Shown piece after piece: positions 32,408 to 41,799 of a DNA stretch of 64,000 nt (within the stretch, counting starts at the first letter, position 1; every line of letters begins with the position of its first letter). Origin of the DNA: Actinernus sp. WN-2022. Taxonomy: Eukaryota; Cnidaria; Anthozoa; Actiniaria; Actinernidae. The notes beneath the pieces are model-generated. The model was not told where the DNA came from. It did not search any database and saw only the letters and a program-made list of their open reading frames with translations. The position numbers and the translations under genes were made by a program. The stretch covers positions 51,456-115,455 of the forward strand of contig JAOWCC010000924.1 of NCBI GenBank assembly GCA_030867875.1, in the 5' to 3' direction.

Positions 32408-32759
32408 GGGAATACCCCCCTCCCTCCGGCCCCTGGGGTAGGTAAGAACTATGTCAAACACGAATTGGAGTCTTTCATCAGGGGTTCCAAATATTGAGAA
32501 AACAAATGAAACCCGAGAGACGTAGCCTCGAGGGTTTTATTGTTTTCGAAATATTGGAATCCCTGATGACAGACGAACAACGAGTGTTTGACATGTCTTC
32601 TCATGCGAATGCAAAACCGACAATTTACATACGTTTCTTTTCAAACTTCATTAGCAAGTATTGTTTACCGTTTGACTGTTGTATCTAATTATTCAATAGA
32701 TGGCTTATTATTCTTTTTTGATAAATAGCAGTGATTTTAACTAGCGTACTAGTAGAGTA

Positions 32760-32990
32760 GTGGACAAGAGTTAACTAGTACAAGCAGTCGGAGGGGTCGT
32801 GGTTCGAACTCCAGTGGAGGCAGACTTTTTCTTTCTATGCCATTCTTTATTTCTTTACTTCTTCGCTCCTCACTTGTAGTTTATCAGTATGTAATGGTTC
32901 GAACTCCAGTGGAGGCAGACTTTTTCTTTCTATGCCATTCTTTATTTCTTTACTTCTTCGCTCCTCACTTGTAGTTTATCAGTATGTAAT
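32760..32990 (+). repeat. Tandem 95-bp duplication with a tRNA-like B box
   Basis: TGGTTCGAACTCCAGTGGAG and the following ~75 bases are repeated exactly from 32895. GGTTCGAACTCC matches a pol III B box, and the sequence just upstream (TAGAGTAGTGGACAAG) is weakly A-box-like. It may be a SINE head whose body was duplicated. Confidence 0.6.
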
Positions 32991-33837
32991 TAGTTAGTGG
33001 TTCATGAATATGATGATTAAGAAATATTGATCACTAGGGTTGGAAATATGATCAAACACTAGTGCGTTTGGAACTGGTGTTTCATTGGATGTCAAGACGC
33101 ATCCACCTGAAGAAGCTTCAGTTCGAACAAGGGTTTCACCCGGTATCAAGAGCCATGCATGTGACCAAATACAGTTCCTCCATTGGATGACTATCTCATG
33201 AATTATTAATGAGTTTGAGAACTTCAGTTCTCAGCTAACTAAAATAAGTCGAAAAGTTAAAAAGTGAAGATAGAATACGAATATTAAATATGAAGTCGAA
33301 AATCATAAAATGCATCTAAAACCTAATAACAAACATAAGATATCTTTGACCATGCAAAAGTATTAGTCGAAAGTGAAGGGAATGCTGACCAGTTGTCGTG
33401 GAGAACTGCATGTTGGCGCATTGACTTTCAAATTTTACGATTTTTTTCCTTTGAGTTTCAAAAAATCAGTGTTATTTGAGGAGAACCGAACGTTAATTTG
33501 CATCGAGCCCGGGAAAGGCTTTGGGGGCACGCTTAGAAATACATAGAACTCTACTGACAGAAACGGCAAAGCAAACATCTCGATCGGTTGTGCGATAAGC
33601 GGCAAAAGCACATCTTTAGCGATTACAAGAGGATGTGAAAAGTTTCACTAGTATCACTGTAGTGCTCATAAATCTAACAAATGTTTCAAAAACCTTCGCT
33701 TTCCCTTGTAGTCCGCATTACCTTTAATGTCTATGGCGATTCATTAATCCGTTAAATGAACTCTGCTATTAAACTTGCATGAAATTAAACTTGATTTTGT
33801 CAGTTTCTGTTGGGCTCTGTATGCAATTTCCGCGAAT
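32991..33837. other. Gene-free interval
   Basis: I see no element borders or genes in this unique AT-rich sequence. Confidence 0.35.
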
Positions 33838-34438
33838 TACCTTAATATAGGAAATTAACGAAGCCCTATATTAACGCGACAAAAATTAACACGCCATAAA
33901 ATTAACGCGAATTTCTGAAAAGTTACATTTACGTGCATTAAATTAACGCGATTTTCCGTCCGAAATATTTTTACGTGCATTTAATTAACGCGAATTTGAT
34001 GTCTTAGGTATAATAAGCTATAGCAAACTGCGCATTTTACAAGACATAACAACAACTTCCAACAAGCCATCCCCACTTGTCCAAGGCGGCCTTGAAATAC
34101 CCATTGAGGTAACTGTGAAATGAAAAGACTTAAAAGCCATTGACATTCTAAACAAGAGAGTAGAAGAAGTGAGCTACCCTCTGGGAGAGGACGATCACTA
34201 CATCGACGAATCAAAAGACATTTTAAAGTCCCTGTTGCTTGAAGAGGTGTCAAGTGAGTCTGAAAGTGAAGCCGACTAATATGATTTGGCATGAAATAAA
34301 GGTGTGTTCAAATAACGATGCTGTAAATTAGTGCCGTATTTTAATTAACGATGCTATAAATTAAGGGACATTTAATTAACGCGAATTTTTGAAATTCGCG
34401 TTAATAACATGCTTCGTTAATTTCCTATATTAAGGGTA
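33838..34438 (+). mobile_element. DNA transposon remnant: TIRs plus a transposase-like C-terminus
   Basis: The ends TACCTTAATATAGGAAATTA and TAATTTCCTATATTAAGGGTA are inverted and continue through ACGAAG, with ATTAACGCGA words repeated several times inside each end. Between them the plus strand has DITTTSNKPSPLVQGGLEIP, a TGA, then VEEVSYPLGEDDHYIDESKD and an acidic SSESESEAD end at a TAA (~34277). Such an acidic tail is common in pogo/Tigger-type transposases, but the match is by character only. The catalytic domain is missing. Confidence 0.7.
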
Positions 34439-34870
34439 GATAAAGACTTCAGGCAAGTTTTCGTTGATTTTATTTAACGTATTTCGGGCCTGTGGACTAG
34501 TGTACTTTTGTATGGGAGTTAACGGTTTTATTTTCACCTGAAGTTTATGTTCAACCCCCTTGATTTCTCCGTGACCGTTGGTTTTGAGGTTATACTAATT
34601 TAGGTTGGCGCGACTCTAGTTAGCATACAGCTAATCTAGAGGTTATGGTTGTCTCAAACACTTGAAACACCTGTACCAAGTCTCCACTGTAATATCTATG
34701 TCGTAGTTCTCTTTAATAATCTTACAAATCCCTTTTTAATGATATTTTTATTTAGTATTAGTTTTCCTTTCTAAGGCTATCTACTCAGTCAAATGCATGG
34801 CAAACAAAAACAGTAGTTGTCATGACAACTGTTTATAATTATCAATACAGACTGACCCCATGCATGCAGT
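34439..34870. other. Gene-free interval 3' of the tetraspanin gene
   Basis: Unique AT-rich sequence; no element or gene recognised. Confidence 0.3.
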
Positions 34871-35166
34871 TCCGAAAGCGGAACCGCACAGCACAGAACA
34901 AAACTCGGGGAAACCCCACTTGTTCAGTTACAATGGGGATTTTTCCCTGTATTCAACCACTGTATTAACTTTCACATTGTCCAGAAAGACTACAGTTTCC
35001 ACTTTTTGCTGGTTCGACACTTTTGAAACATCTTTAAACGTAACGTCGCTGTTTTTCACCACTTTATTTTTGGAGAAATCGATTCCCAACATTTCGCTGA
35101 AAGCAATTGACTTTGAATCCAAATTCTCCGAGGCCATTTGTTCGATTCCTATTTTCCAGTCCTGAA

Positions 35167-36027
35167 TTATTTTCCCGGCGTAGTGTCGAAGAATTTATTT
35201 AGTTGCAAACTCGCTATAAACAATGAAGCAGCACTGAGTAGGATTAAGGTATATTTGTACCACGCTTCAATAGCCTCAAGGCAACCTTCAACATAAATAA
35301 ATTCCCCGATTTCGGTTTTTGTTTTGCTAGGGTTTCGAGACCCCAAAACGCAACTCCTGCCGGGTTTCGCAAGTTTGCAGCACGAACTCGGGACACTACA
35401 ACGAGAATAACCTCTCGATTTACACGAGTAGTAAAGATTTGTATCCCAGTCGTTGAAATTATTAAATCCGCAACACTTCAGATGTCTTTGAATGGCATCG
35501 ACGTCTTCTCTTATCGAGTCCTCTTGATAGTGGCGAATAAAAACGCTCCAATTAGCCATCGTTTGTACGTCTGATTTGACTCGACTTTGTTGTACAATTC
35601 CAAAAACTGAAATCATTACTTCTATCACAACTAGAACGCCGAAAACAGTGTGGTAGAACCTCAGTAGGTGAATTCGGCGACTATTTGGTGAAAGACATCC
35701 AATTGTACAACAGATCAACACAGCAGAGCCGACAACAGACAAGGACAACGACATCCCGAGTGTAATTGTTTTGAGTCGATTGTCCAGTCGCACAGAGACT
35801 TCCATCATAAAACAAAACAACCCAAATGCGATTGCTATCCCACTTGTAAGCCATAAGAACGCATTATAGAGAGCAAATGGGCTTCGTACGTTATCCCACC
35901 AGCACAGGTTTCTCGAATGTGTATACTGGTCGCTCTCCAGTTTTGGAAATCCACCGAGATCCTCCGAGTCAACCGAATCCGTGTCGCCAGCTATGTAGCA
36001 TAAATTTCCTTTGCCTTTGGTCATCAT
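35167..36027 (-). CDS. Tetraspanin, TspanC8-like, intronless
   Basis: Tetraspanins are four-pass membrane organisers; the TspanC8 group controls trafficking of the sheddase ADAM10. The single open frame gives 286 residues: a ~50-residue N-terminal cytoplasmic part, TM1 ~53-76, TM2 ~89-112, TM3 ~124-147, a large extracellular loop ~148-257 and TM4 ~258-277, followed by a short tail ending TTPGK. The loop has the CCG motif (KCCGFNNFNDWD, 185-187), VPSSCC (212-217) and GC (248-249). With Cys 202, 210 and 226 this makes eight loop cysteines, the TspanC8 pattern. The N-terminal part is longer than usual. The lack of introns suggests a retrocopy that stayed open. A -1 frame after the stop stays open for ~80 more codons (see findings). 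Confidence 0.92.
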   Translation of the reverse strand: MMTKGKGNLCYIAGDTDSVDSEDLGGFPKLESDQYTHSRNLCWWDNVRSPFALYNAFLWLTSGIAIAFGLFCFMMEVSVRLDNRLKTITLGMSLSLSVVGSAVLICCTIGCLSPNSRRIHLLRFYHTVFGVLVVIEVMISVFGIVQQSRVKSDVQTMANWSVFIRHYQEDSIREDVDAIQRHLKCCGFNNFNDWDTNLYYSCKSRGYSRCSVPSSCCKLAKPGRSCVLGSRNPSKTKTEIGEFIYVEGCLEAIEAWYKYTLILLSAASLFIASLQLNKFFDTTPGK

Positions 36028-36527
36028 TTGGTTTAAACGCGCTTCAAAGAAAGCGCTTCATCGAACGCAGTTTGATTTCAATGACAATGACGAAGCACTG
36101 TGCAAGCATTTAGAAAGGTATAGAAGTGGACGAATCAGTTGTGTTGCTGGCAGTTTCGAGCCACATAATTGTGACATATAATTTTTGGACACTTGGCACC
36201 CCATACAATGACCACCAGTCTGTTGACGTGTACACGGACAAGGTTTACTGAACCAACCAAAACCAACTGAAATTTTTGGTATTCTGACTAAGTCTAGTTT
36301 CCTACAGCGGCATTAAGAGCAATGCTTTTTCGTTTTTTCTCCGAGTGAAGACAGGAGTATATGATACGTATGACACGTGCGACTCGTGTGCTGGGATCAG
36401 TGACACGACTCGTACATTATTATGTACACGGGGCGATATCGTGCCATGCGTAACGCACAACGCCGTGACAGAACCAGGATGTGGCAACACCAAAATATCC
36501 AAAAAATGAAAGGCTATCTTAGTGTAT

Positions 36528-36607
36528 TTCGGATTTTTGTTTAATTATTATTATTAAAAATCCGAGTATGTGAATTTTTCACGCACAACTCGGATTTTTG
36601 TGTTGTG
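36528..36607. repeat. Hairpin-rich AT stretch with AAATCCGAG words
   Basis: CGGATTTTTGTTTAATTATT and AATAATTATTATTAAAAATCCG are imperfect inverses, and CTCGGATTTTTGTG follows. It is a small fold-back. Confidence 0.5.
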
Positions 36608-37739
36608 AGATATGATTATTTCAAGGGAAAAAAATGTTCATGTCCTTAATAAGCCATTCACTGTCTATTTTGTGATAGATGATGATATTGGAGTTCCCCC
36701 AGGTGTGTTATACCAGGTGTTTATAACTTCATTCACTTAAAGAATGACGACAAAAAAGCTATCATCCTACCTCAAGCATGTTAAGGCCTGGTTTAGGGTC
36801 AAATATCGGGTAAAAATGAGCACAGCCGAGTACGGTAAGTGCGCCAAGTTTCTCACGATATCGTCATTCTTGACTCCAGTGGGAATGTGTGCAGTAAAAC
36901 GTGTCACGTGTTCTGTCACCTGAGTTACACCACGAAATCAGTAAATCAAAAACGCGGCTCCGAGTTTAACAGAAACTGAGGATAATGAGTGGATGTGGTT
37001 ACGGTTAAAGCCTTTTACCTATTTCAGCTTAGAAAAGATGACTACAATGTTTCGTTAACGAGTTGTTAGGGAGTACCATATCCCCGAGTTTGGAATCGAG
37101 TCCGAGTTAGAGTTGGAACCCGAGTTAGATTCCGAGTTGGAATCCGAGTTGGAATCCGAGTTGGAAACCGAGTTAGATTCCGAGTTAGATTCCGAGTTAT
37201 TATTGATTTCCCTGGTTATTTTGGAATATTCAGAATGGGCCTTTTGCAGTAGACGGCAAAAATACAATTTATTTTTAAAAGGCACTTGTACGAAACCGGT
37301 AGTATTATTAGCAAAACCTGTTTGTAAATGCTATTTTCTATCTCCAATCGATTGTCGCTCTTTCTAAACTGCGTTTTTGAAGATTGTTTGGAGCTCAATT
37401 CATTCGTTACTACAGTGATATATCAGAACACACTGTTTCCTACATTTCCTACAAAAGGCCTATTAGATTGTAAAGTGCTCTTTCTTTCGTATTGTATCAT
37501 AGCCGATGAGACGCACATTACTAACGTGGCCCCAAATCAGATTGAAATATGCTCCCTGTAATTTTGCACACGGTTTAAGGAGAATGACCGACAGTCGGCC
37601 CTCTCTTTTGTCTTTTTTAATGAAACCAGGGACGTGCATGGCATTATTCTTATTGCACATCTTTTTAGCCTGCGGAAACAGCCGTCTTTGGGCGGGGAAA
37701 AAGTAATTTTGTGGATGAGCTCCTAAGATAATGAAGTAA

Positions 37740-38060
37740 ATTGCAAAATAGAGCTGCGAGACTTATTCTTCTGATTGTAATACACAATATACCTGCTCAC
37801 AATCTAAACTCGATTTTTTGGGTTGGGAAAGGCTCATTGAAAGAAGAGCCAAGCAAAAAGCAATTATGATGTGTAAAGTCAGAAATACCTGTGCACCAGA
37901 TTGTCTCACAGCTCTATTCAACACTATAGGGGAAACTGATCCTGCCACATGTTTGGTTAGCTGCAGAAACCGTCGTAACCGTATAACTGGATGTTATAAC
38001 TTTATTGACCAATATAGTACATTGACCATAGAAGGGACTTGCTAGCAGTCTATGAAGCTA
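37740..38060 (+). pseudogene. LINE RT C-terminal remnant, frameshifted
   Basis: It reads KLQNRAARLILLIVIHNIPA then, in another frame, LGWERLIERRAKQKAIMMCK followed by CAPDCL, the LGWxxLxxRRxxQKxxMxYK...PxYL segment after the RT domain. At least one frameshift. Confidence 0.85.
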
Positions 38061-38099
38061 GAAGTACGTAGCACAAAACTCGCGTAGAACCTCAAGTGT

Positions 38100-38950
38100 G
38101 GAAAACATGCCGCGAAGGTATACGGTAACCTTAATTCATGCGTACCAGTTTAAAGGGTCATTTGCTAAATCCCGCCGAACCTTTATAGAAAATATGGTCG
38201 CTACTGCCGCATGCTAGGCGGGCTTTAATACTGATAGTTTTGGCTACTTAGCTCGATTAGTTTCTGGTTAGGTACCCAGCACCTTTCTTATCGGAATCTT
38301 TCATTTTCTTTTTTTATATTTGTATTAAATTCTCGGTACAAATAAACGACTGATTGATTGATTGATAATAAGTGCTGTTTGACACAGTGTGTCAGTTGTT
38401 TAAAGGTGTGAGAGGCTCCTATGCCTTGTTGAATGCTCTATTGTCATTCCAAAACAATTATATGATCGTATATATATATATATAGAGAGAGAGGGTGCAA
38501 GGGGGTCTGATCACGTTTCACACAACAGGAAATTAAATGCCCATTCAGTCACGATGACTGGATAATAAAATGGCCATTTCACGAGGAAAGAAAAGAGCCT
38601 GCGAACGAGGTTGTCTGCATCGCTTACGGGATCAGCGTTATTTGAAAACAGATGAAATCGACATTTGCCGGAAATCACAATTAACGGTAAATTAATTACT
38701 CAATTCACGAACACAATAAAAGGCAATTCACGAGTCTCGGAAATTAAATAAATCACGATTCACTGGCAAATAAACAGCCGTTTCACAGTTAACGAAAAAA
38801 TAAATAGCTAATCACGCTTCTCAAAAATACCCTTTATCACACTCATGATATAGAAACATATTAGTTCCTTTACCACCCTCTATACCGTATAGGGGCATCC
38901 TAGTTCCTTTACCACCCTCATCAGCGTTTCATCTACGATGGTCGAGAGCT
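38100..38950. other. Gene-free interval
   Basis: A TGATTGATTGATTGATAATA tetranucleotide run lies at ~38350, with (TA)n and (GA)n at ~38468-38494. Nothing else seen. Confidence 0.35.
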
Positions 38951-39020
38951 ACCTCGATGACGGCGCTTCGCGCCTTAACCTAACCTAGAAAAAAAACTAG
39001 AACCTCTGGCAACCAGGGTA
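38951..39020. mobile_element. Solo arm of the TACCCTGGTTGCCAGAGG element
   Basis: ACCTCGATGACGGCGCTTCG through AACCTCTGGCAACCAGGGTA matches the right arm of 31307-31721 almost exactly. No matching left arm is nearby. Confidence 0.85.
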
Positions 39021-39023
39021 GTC

Positions 39024-39646
39024 GAGAGCGGCCATCAAAAGTCAAATTGCATTAGGGCAGAAACTCAAGCAGAGTTTTCGCTTTGAACACTTTTGATTTG
39101 AGCACTTTCGCTTTATCAAATTTTAATTTTGCCTTATCGGGTTTCACTTTGAGCACTAACTATCTTCTTCCCCTCTCTCCATTCTCGTTCTCCTCCTCCT
39201 CTACCGCCTCCCCACTCGCAAGGTAAACAAGGCAAAATACATTTAAAACCGTAGCCACAGGAAGCCCAAAACCAATTTTGAGGATGGTAAACCTGTGCTT
39301 ACCGTTCCCAAAATGAGTGAGTCCTGGAGAAGAGCCCAGACCTTTTTCGTACGTCGCGTTTGTGCACTTCGATTTTGGCTGCCCTCGGCCACGCTAGCAG
39401 TGCCAAAAGTGAAAATGCTGAAACTGAAAGTGCTCAAAGCGAAACTCGATAAAGCTAAAGTGCCCAAAGCGAAACTCGATAAGGCAAAAGTACACTACTG
39501 CTCCAAGCGTAATTCGATAAAGCGTAAGTGCTCAAATCAAAAGTGCTCAAAGCGAAATTGCTCAAAGCGAAACTCAGTTTGATTTTCTGCCTTAATGGCA
39601 TTTAACGTTTGAATTGTTGTAATTCGACTTTTGATGACCGCCCTCG
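39024..39646. mobile_element. TIR element with CTCAAAGCGAAACTC subterminal words
   Basis: GAGAGCGGCCATCAAAAGTC at the left is inverted at the right (GACTTTTGATGACCGCCCTC). Inside both ends are repeated AAAGTGCTCAAAGCGAAA words in inverse orientation. The 95-codon plus-strand frame over 39295-39582 is largely this repeat (KAKLDKAK, KRNSIKRKCS) and is not taken as a gene. Confidence 0.75.
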
Positions 39647-40014
39647 TACTGACCCCGGGGATAATGGAAAACCTTTCAGACCGTTATCAATCAAAGCCGG
39701 CTAAAATTCCAAATTTCGCTACTGTAAACGCCGAATCTAACTCGAATTCCAACTTGGAAACTAACTCGGAATCTAACTCGGATTCTAACTCGAGTCTAAC
39801 TCTAACTCGGACTCGATTCCAAACTCGGGGATATGGGATTCCCGAGTTGTTAAGGCGAAAATATGCAAAATAGGTGACGTGACGTTTTTTGTACCCTTAT
39901 CTTTACATGATTTATTCTTCATATTTGGATGTCTTTGGAAACTGAAAATACAATATCCTTCAGATCTTACAGAAACGCACTTCCATGAAAGCAAAGAAGT
40001 TATCAAACGACATT

Positions 40015-40280
40015 TCAGCGTAAACCACAGATCAAACGAGCGTGAGACAGATGAGAGCGCGTGAGATCAGTTTGACGAGAATTGAAGTCTCGCTCTCGTT
40101 TGACCGCCAACTCTCATGGACTCTTTCGCTTTCTCATCGAATTTGAACCTGTTCAAATCTTTGTGCCTCTTGTCAACTCCCATGCGCTCTCATTTGACCT
40201 GGCTGATGATAATCGACGAGGATTGAAGAAAACTCTCGTCCAACTCTCATCCCTCAACTCTCATGCGCTCTCGTGCTAGT
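40015..40280. repeat. CTCTCATGCGCTCTCGTTTGA word block
   Basis: Words such as AACTCTCATG, GCGCTCTC and CTCTCGTTTGAC and their inverses (GACGAGAATTGAAG, GATGAGAGCGCGTGAGA) recur through ~265 bp. It is another reiterated-word block without clear borders. Confidence 0.5.
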
Positions 40281-41026
40281 TTGATCAGGGCTTAAACAGG
40301 AAGTACCGGCATAAAGGGTCATGGCCAGACCATTGACACCTTCACTTGTCACTCAGGCTTTGTGGAGTGAACATCTCTATGATGCTCCACTCGAGTGCGC
40401 CCTACTGATTGCTTATCACGCGAAATTCAAATCGAACAGATAAATGGTAAACTTTAGAGTAAGGGCTACAGAGTTAGTAACCGCCTAAAGCTATTAATAA
40501 ATAACTATATTCCCTCTGTTTACTTTTTGATGGCTTTAAACCCTCAAATTTTCGCGTTTTTACAGGAGGCTGATTCACTAGCCTGTGCTCGTCACTGCTA
40601 TTTGAATTTGAATTTCCTGTTAATACAAAAACATATATACAATTGTTGATCTGCACGTCTTATTTATGACCGATACAAAAAGAAGTCAATACGATAATCT
40701 TGAAAATAAGAGTTTGTAAAAAGTCGTAAAATCTTGAGAGAAACAAAACTAGTTCTCGTAATTATAATGATACTGAAAAACAAAATGTATGAAATTAAAA
40801 ATCTGCAGCAGATTTGCATGGTCTAAGACGGTTAGAACAGCACTTGCACGTTGTCTGTTTTTCTGACCTTTTATCGTCAATAGGTACTGAATTGCAAGTG
40901 CTATATATATAATCTAGAACAACCTACGCAGAACTAGATGAATGAGTGTTAAAGATGTTGGCAGTCGCTTGACGCATGCACGGTCAACATTCTGATTTGC
41001 GAATTATTGGGAGCGGACGTTTCTTT
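40281..41026. other. Gene-free interval
   Basis: Unique AT-rich sequence; a 60-codon minus-strand frame near 40474-40656 shows nothing recognisable. Confidence 0.3.
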
Positions 41027-41540
41027 TTAAAGTGCAACTAACCCCTTTTGCAACTTTTATACATATGAATCTTTGAAAGGTTTAGAGTACTTCTGCGAAC
41101 ACATTTTTGGCTTACAGAGAATACTCTATGTTCTAGGCTTGTTTGAAATGGTGAAAATTTGACCTTTCCTGACCCATGACCGCGCAAGAAAAAGCCTGGG
41201 TCGATTCTTGATCTTACGTCACCTCATTAATGCATTATTCTCCATGGCGCCTTTCCATGACAACAACATCGATATATAGAGAATATACACAGTCTGTGAG
41301 TTGTTAGTAAAGAAAACAGTTATTTTAGACAAAATGCTAAATATTTATTCAAATTATTGCAAAGTCGAATGAGTTGGATGGCGTAAGATCAAGAATCGAC
41401 CCAGGCTTTTTCTTACGCGGTCATGGGTCAGGAAAGGTCAAATTTTCACCATTTCAAACAAGCCTATAACATAAGAGTATTCTCTGTAAGCCAACAATTC
41501 ATATATATAAAAATTGCAAAAGGGGTTAGTTGCACTTTAA
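41027..41540. mobile_element. Long-TIR fold-back element, third copy
   Basis: TTAAAGTGCAACTAACCCC is inverted at the right (GGGGTTAGTTGCACTTTAA). The arms share GACCTTTCCTGACCCATGAC and AAAGCCTGGGTCGA with the copies at 14251-14818 and 8078-8492. The end sequence differs (GCAACTA for GCCTATA), so it is a diverged subfamily. Confidence 0.8.
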
Positions 41541-41799
41541 ACTTTGTGTCTTTCGGAAACCAGTCAACTCTAAGCCTCTGTGAAGTAATTACCACAACAG
41601 TAGAATGACAAATCAAATCTCTGTTCACATGTGCACAAATCCCAATTCGCCACCGAGGGCTCTTTTCGCATTAATATCCAGCCAAACGCTGTATATATTA
41701 TCATCTCAGTGATGTGCAGCCAGTAACATGAGATCATTAAATCCCCAAATTATGCAAGCCAGCAAGCTCTTCACGTAAGTGTCCACCAGTTGTCCCGCT

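Larger units (their letters stand above)
37056..39852. mobile_element. Possible 2.8-kb element with inverted TCCGAGTTAGA arrays at its ends
   Basis: The left end (37056-37200) has ATATCCCCGAGTTTGGAATC followed by ~9 units like GATTCCGAGTTA. The right end (39735-39852) is the inverse: units of TAACTCGGAATC, then GATTCCAAACTCGGGGATAT. The interior holds a LINE remnant and another TIR element (39024-39646), and no transposase that I recognise. It may be a large non-autonomous element or two inverted solo ends. Confidence 0.55.

Noticed and set aside
34860..35165. 101-codon plus-strand frame antisense to the tetraspanin 3' region
   Set aside because: No family resemblance, and the minus-strand reading over the same bases looks more protein-like.
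37055..37285. 76-codon frame rich in SNSDSNSES
   Set aside because: Pure translation of the GATTCCGAGTTA array.
39295..39582. 95-codon plus-strand frame (KAKLDKAK repeats)
   Set aside because: It is read from the CTCAAAGCGAAA words of a TIR element.
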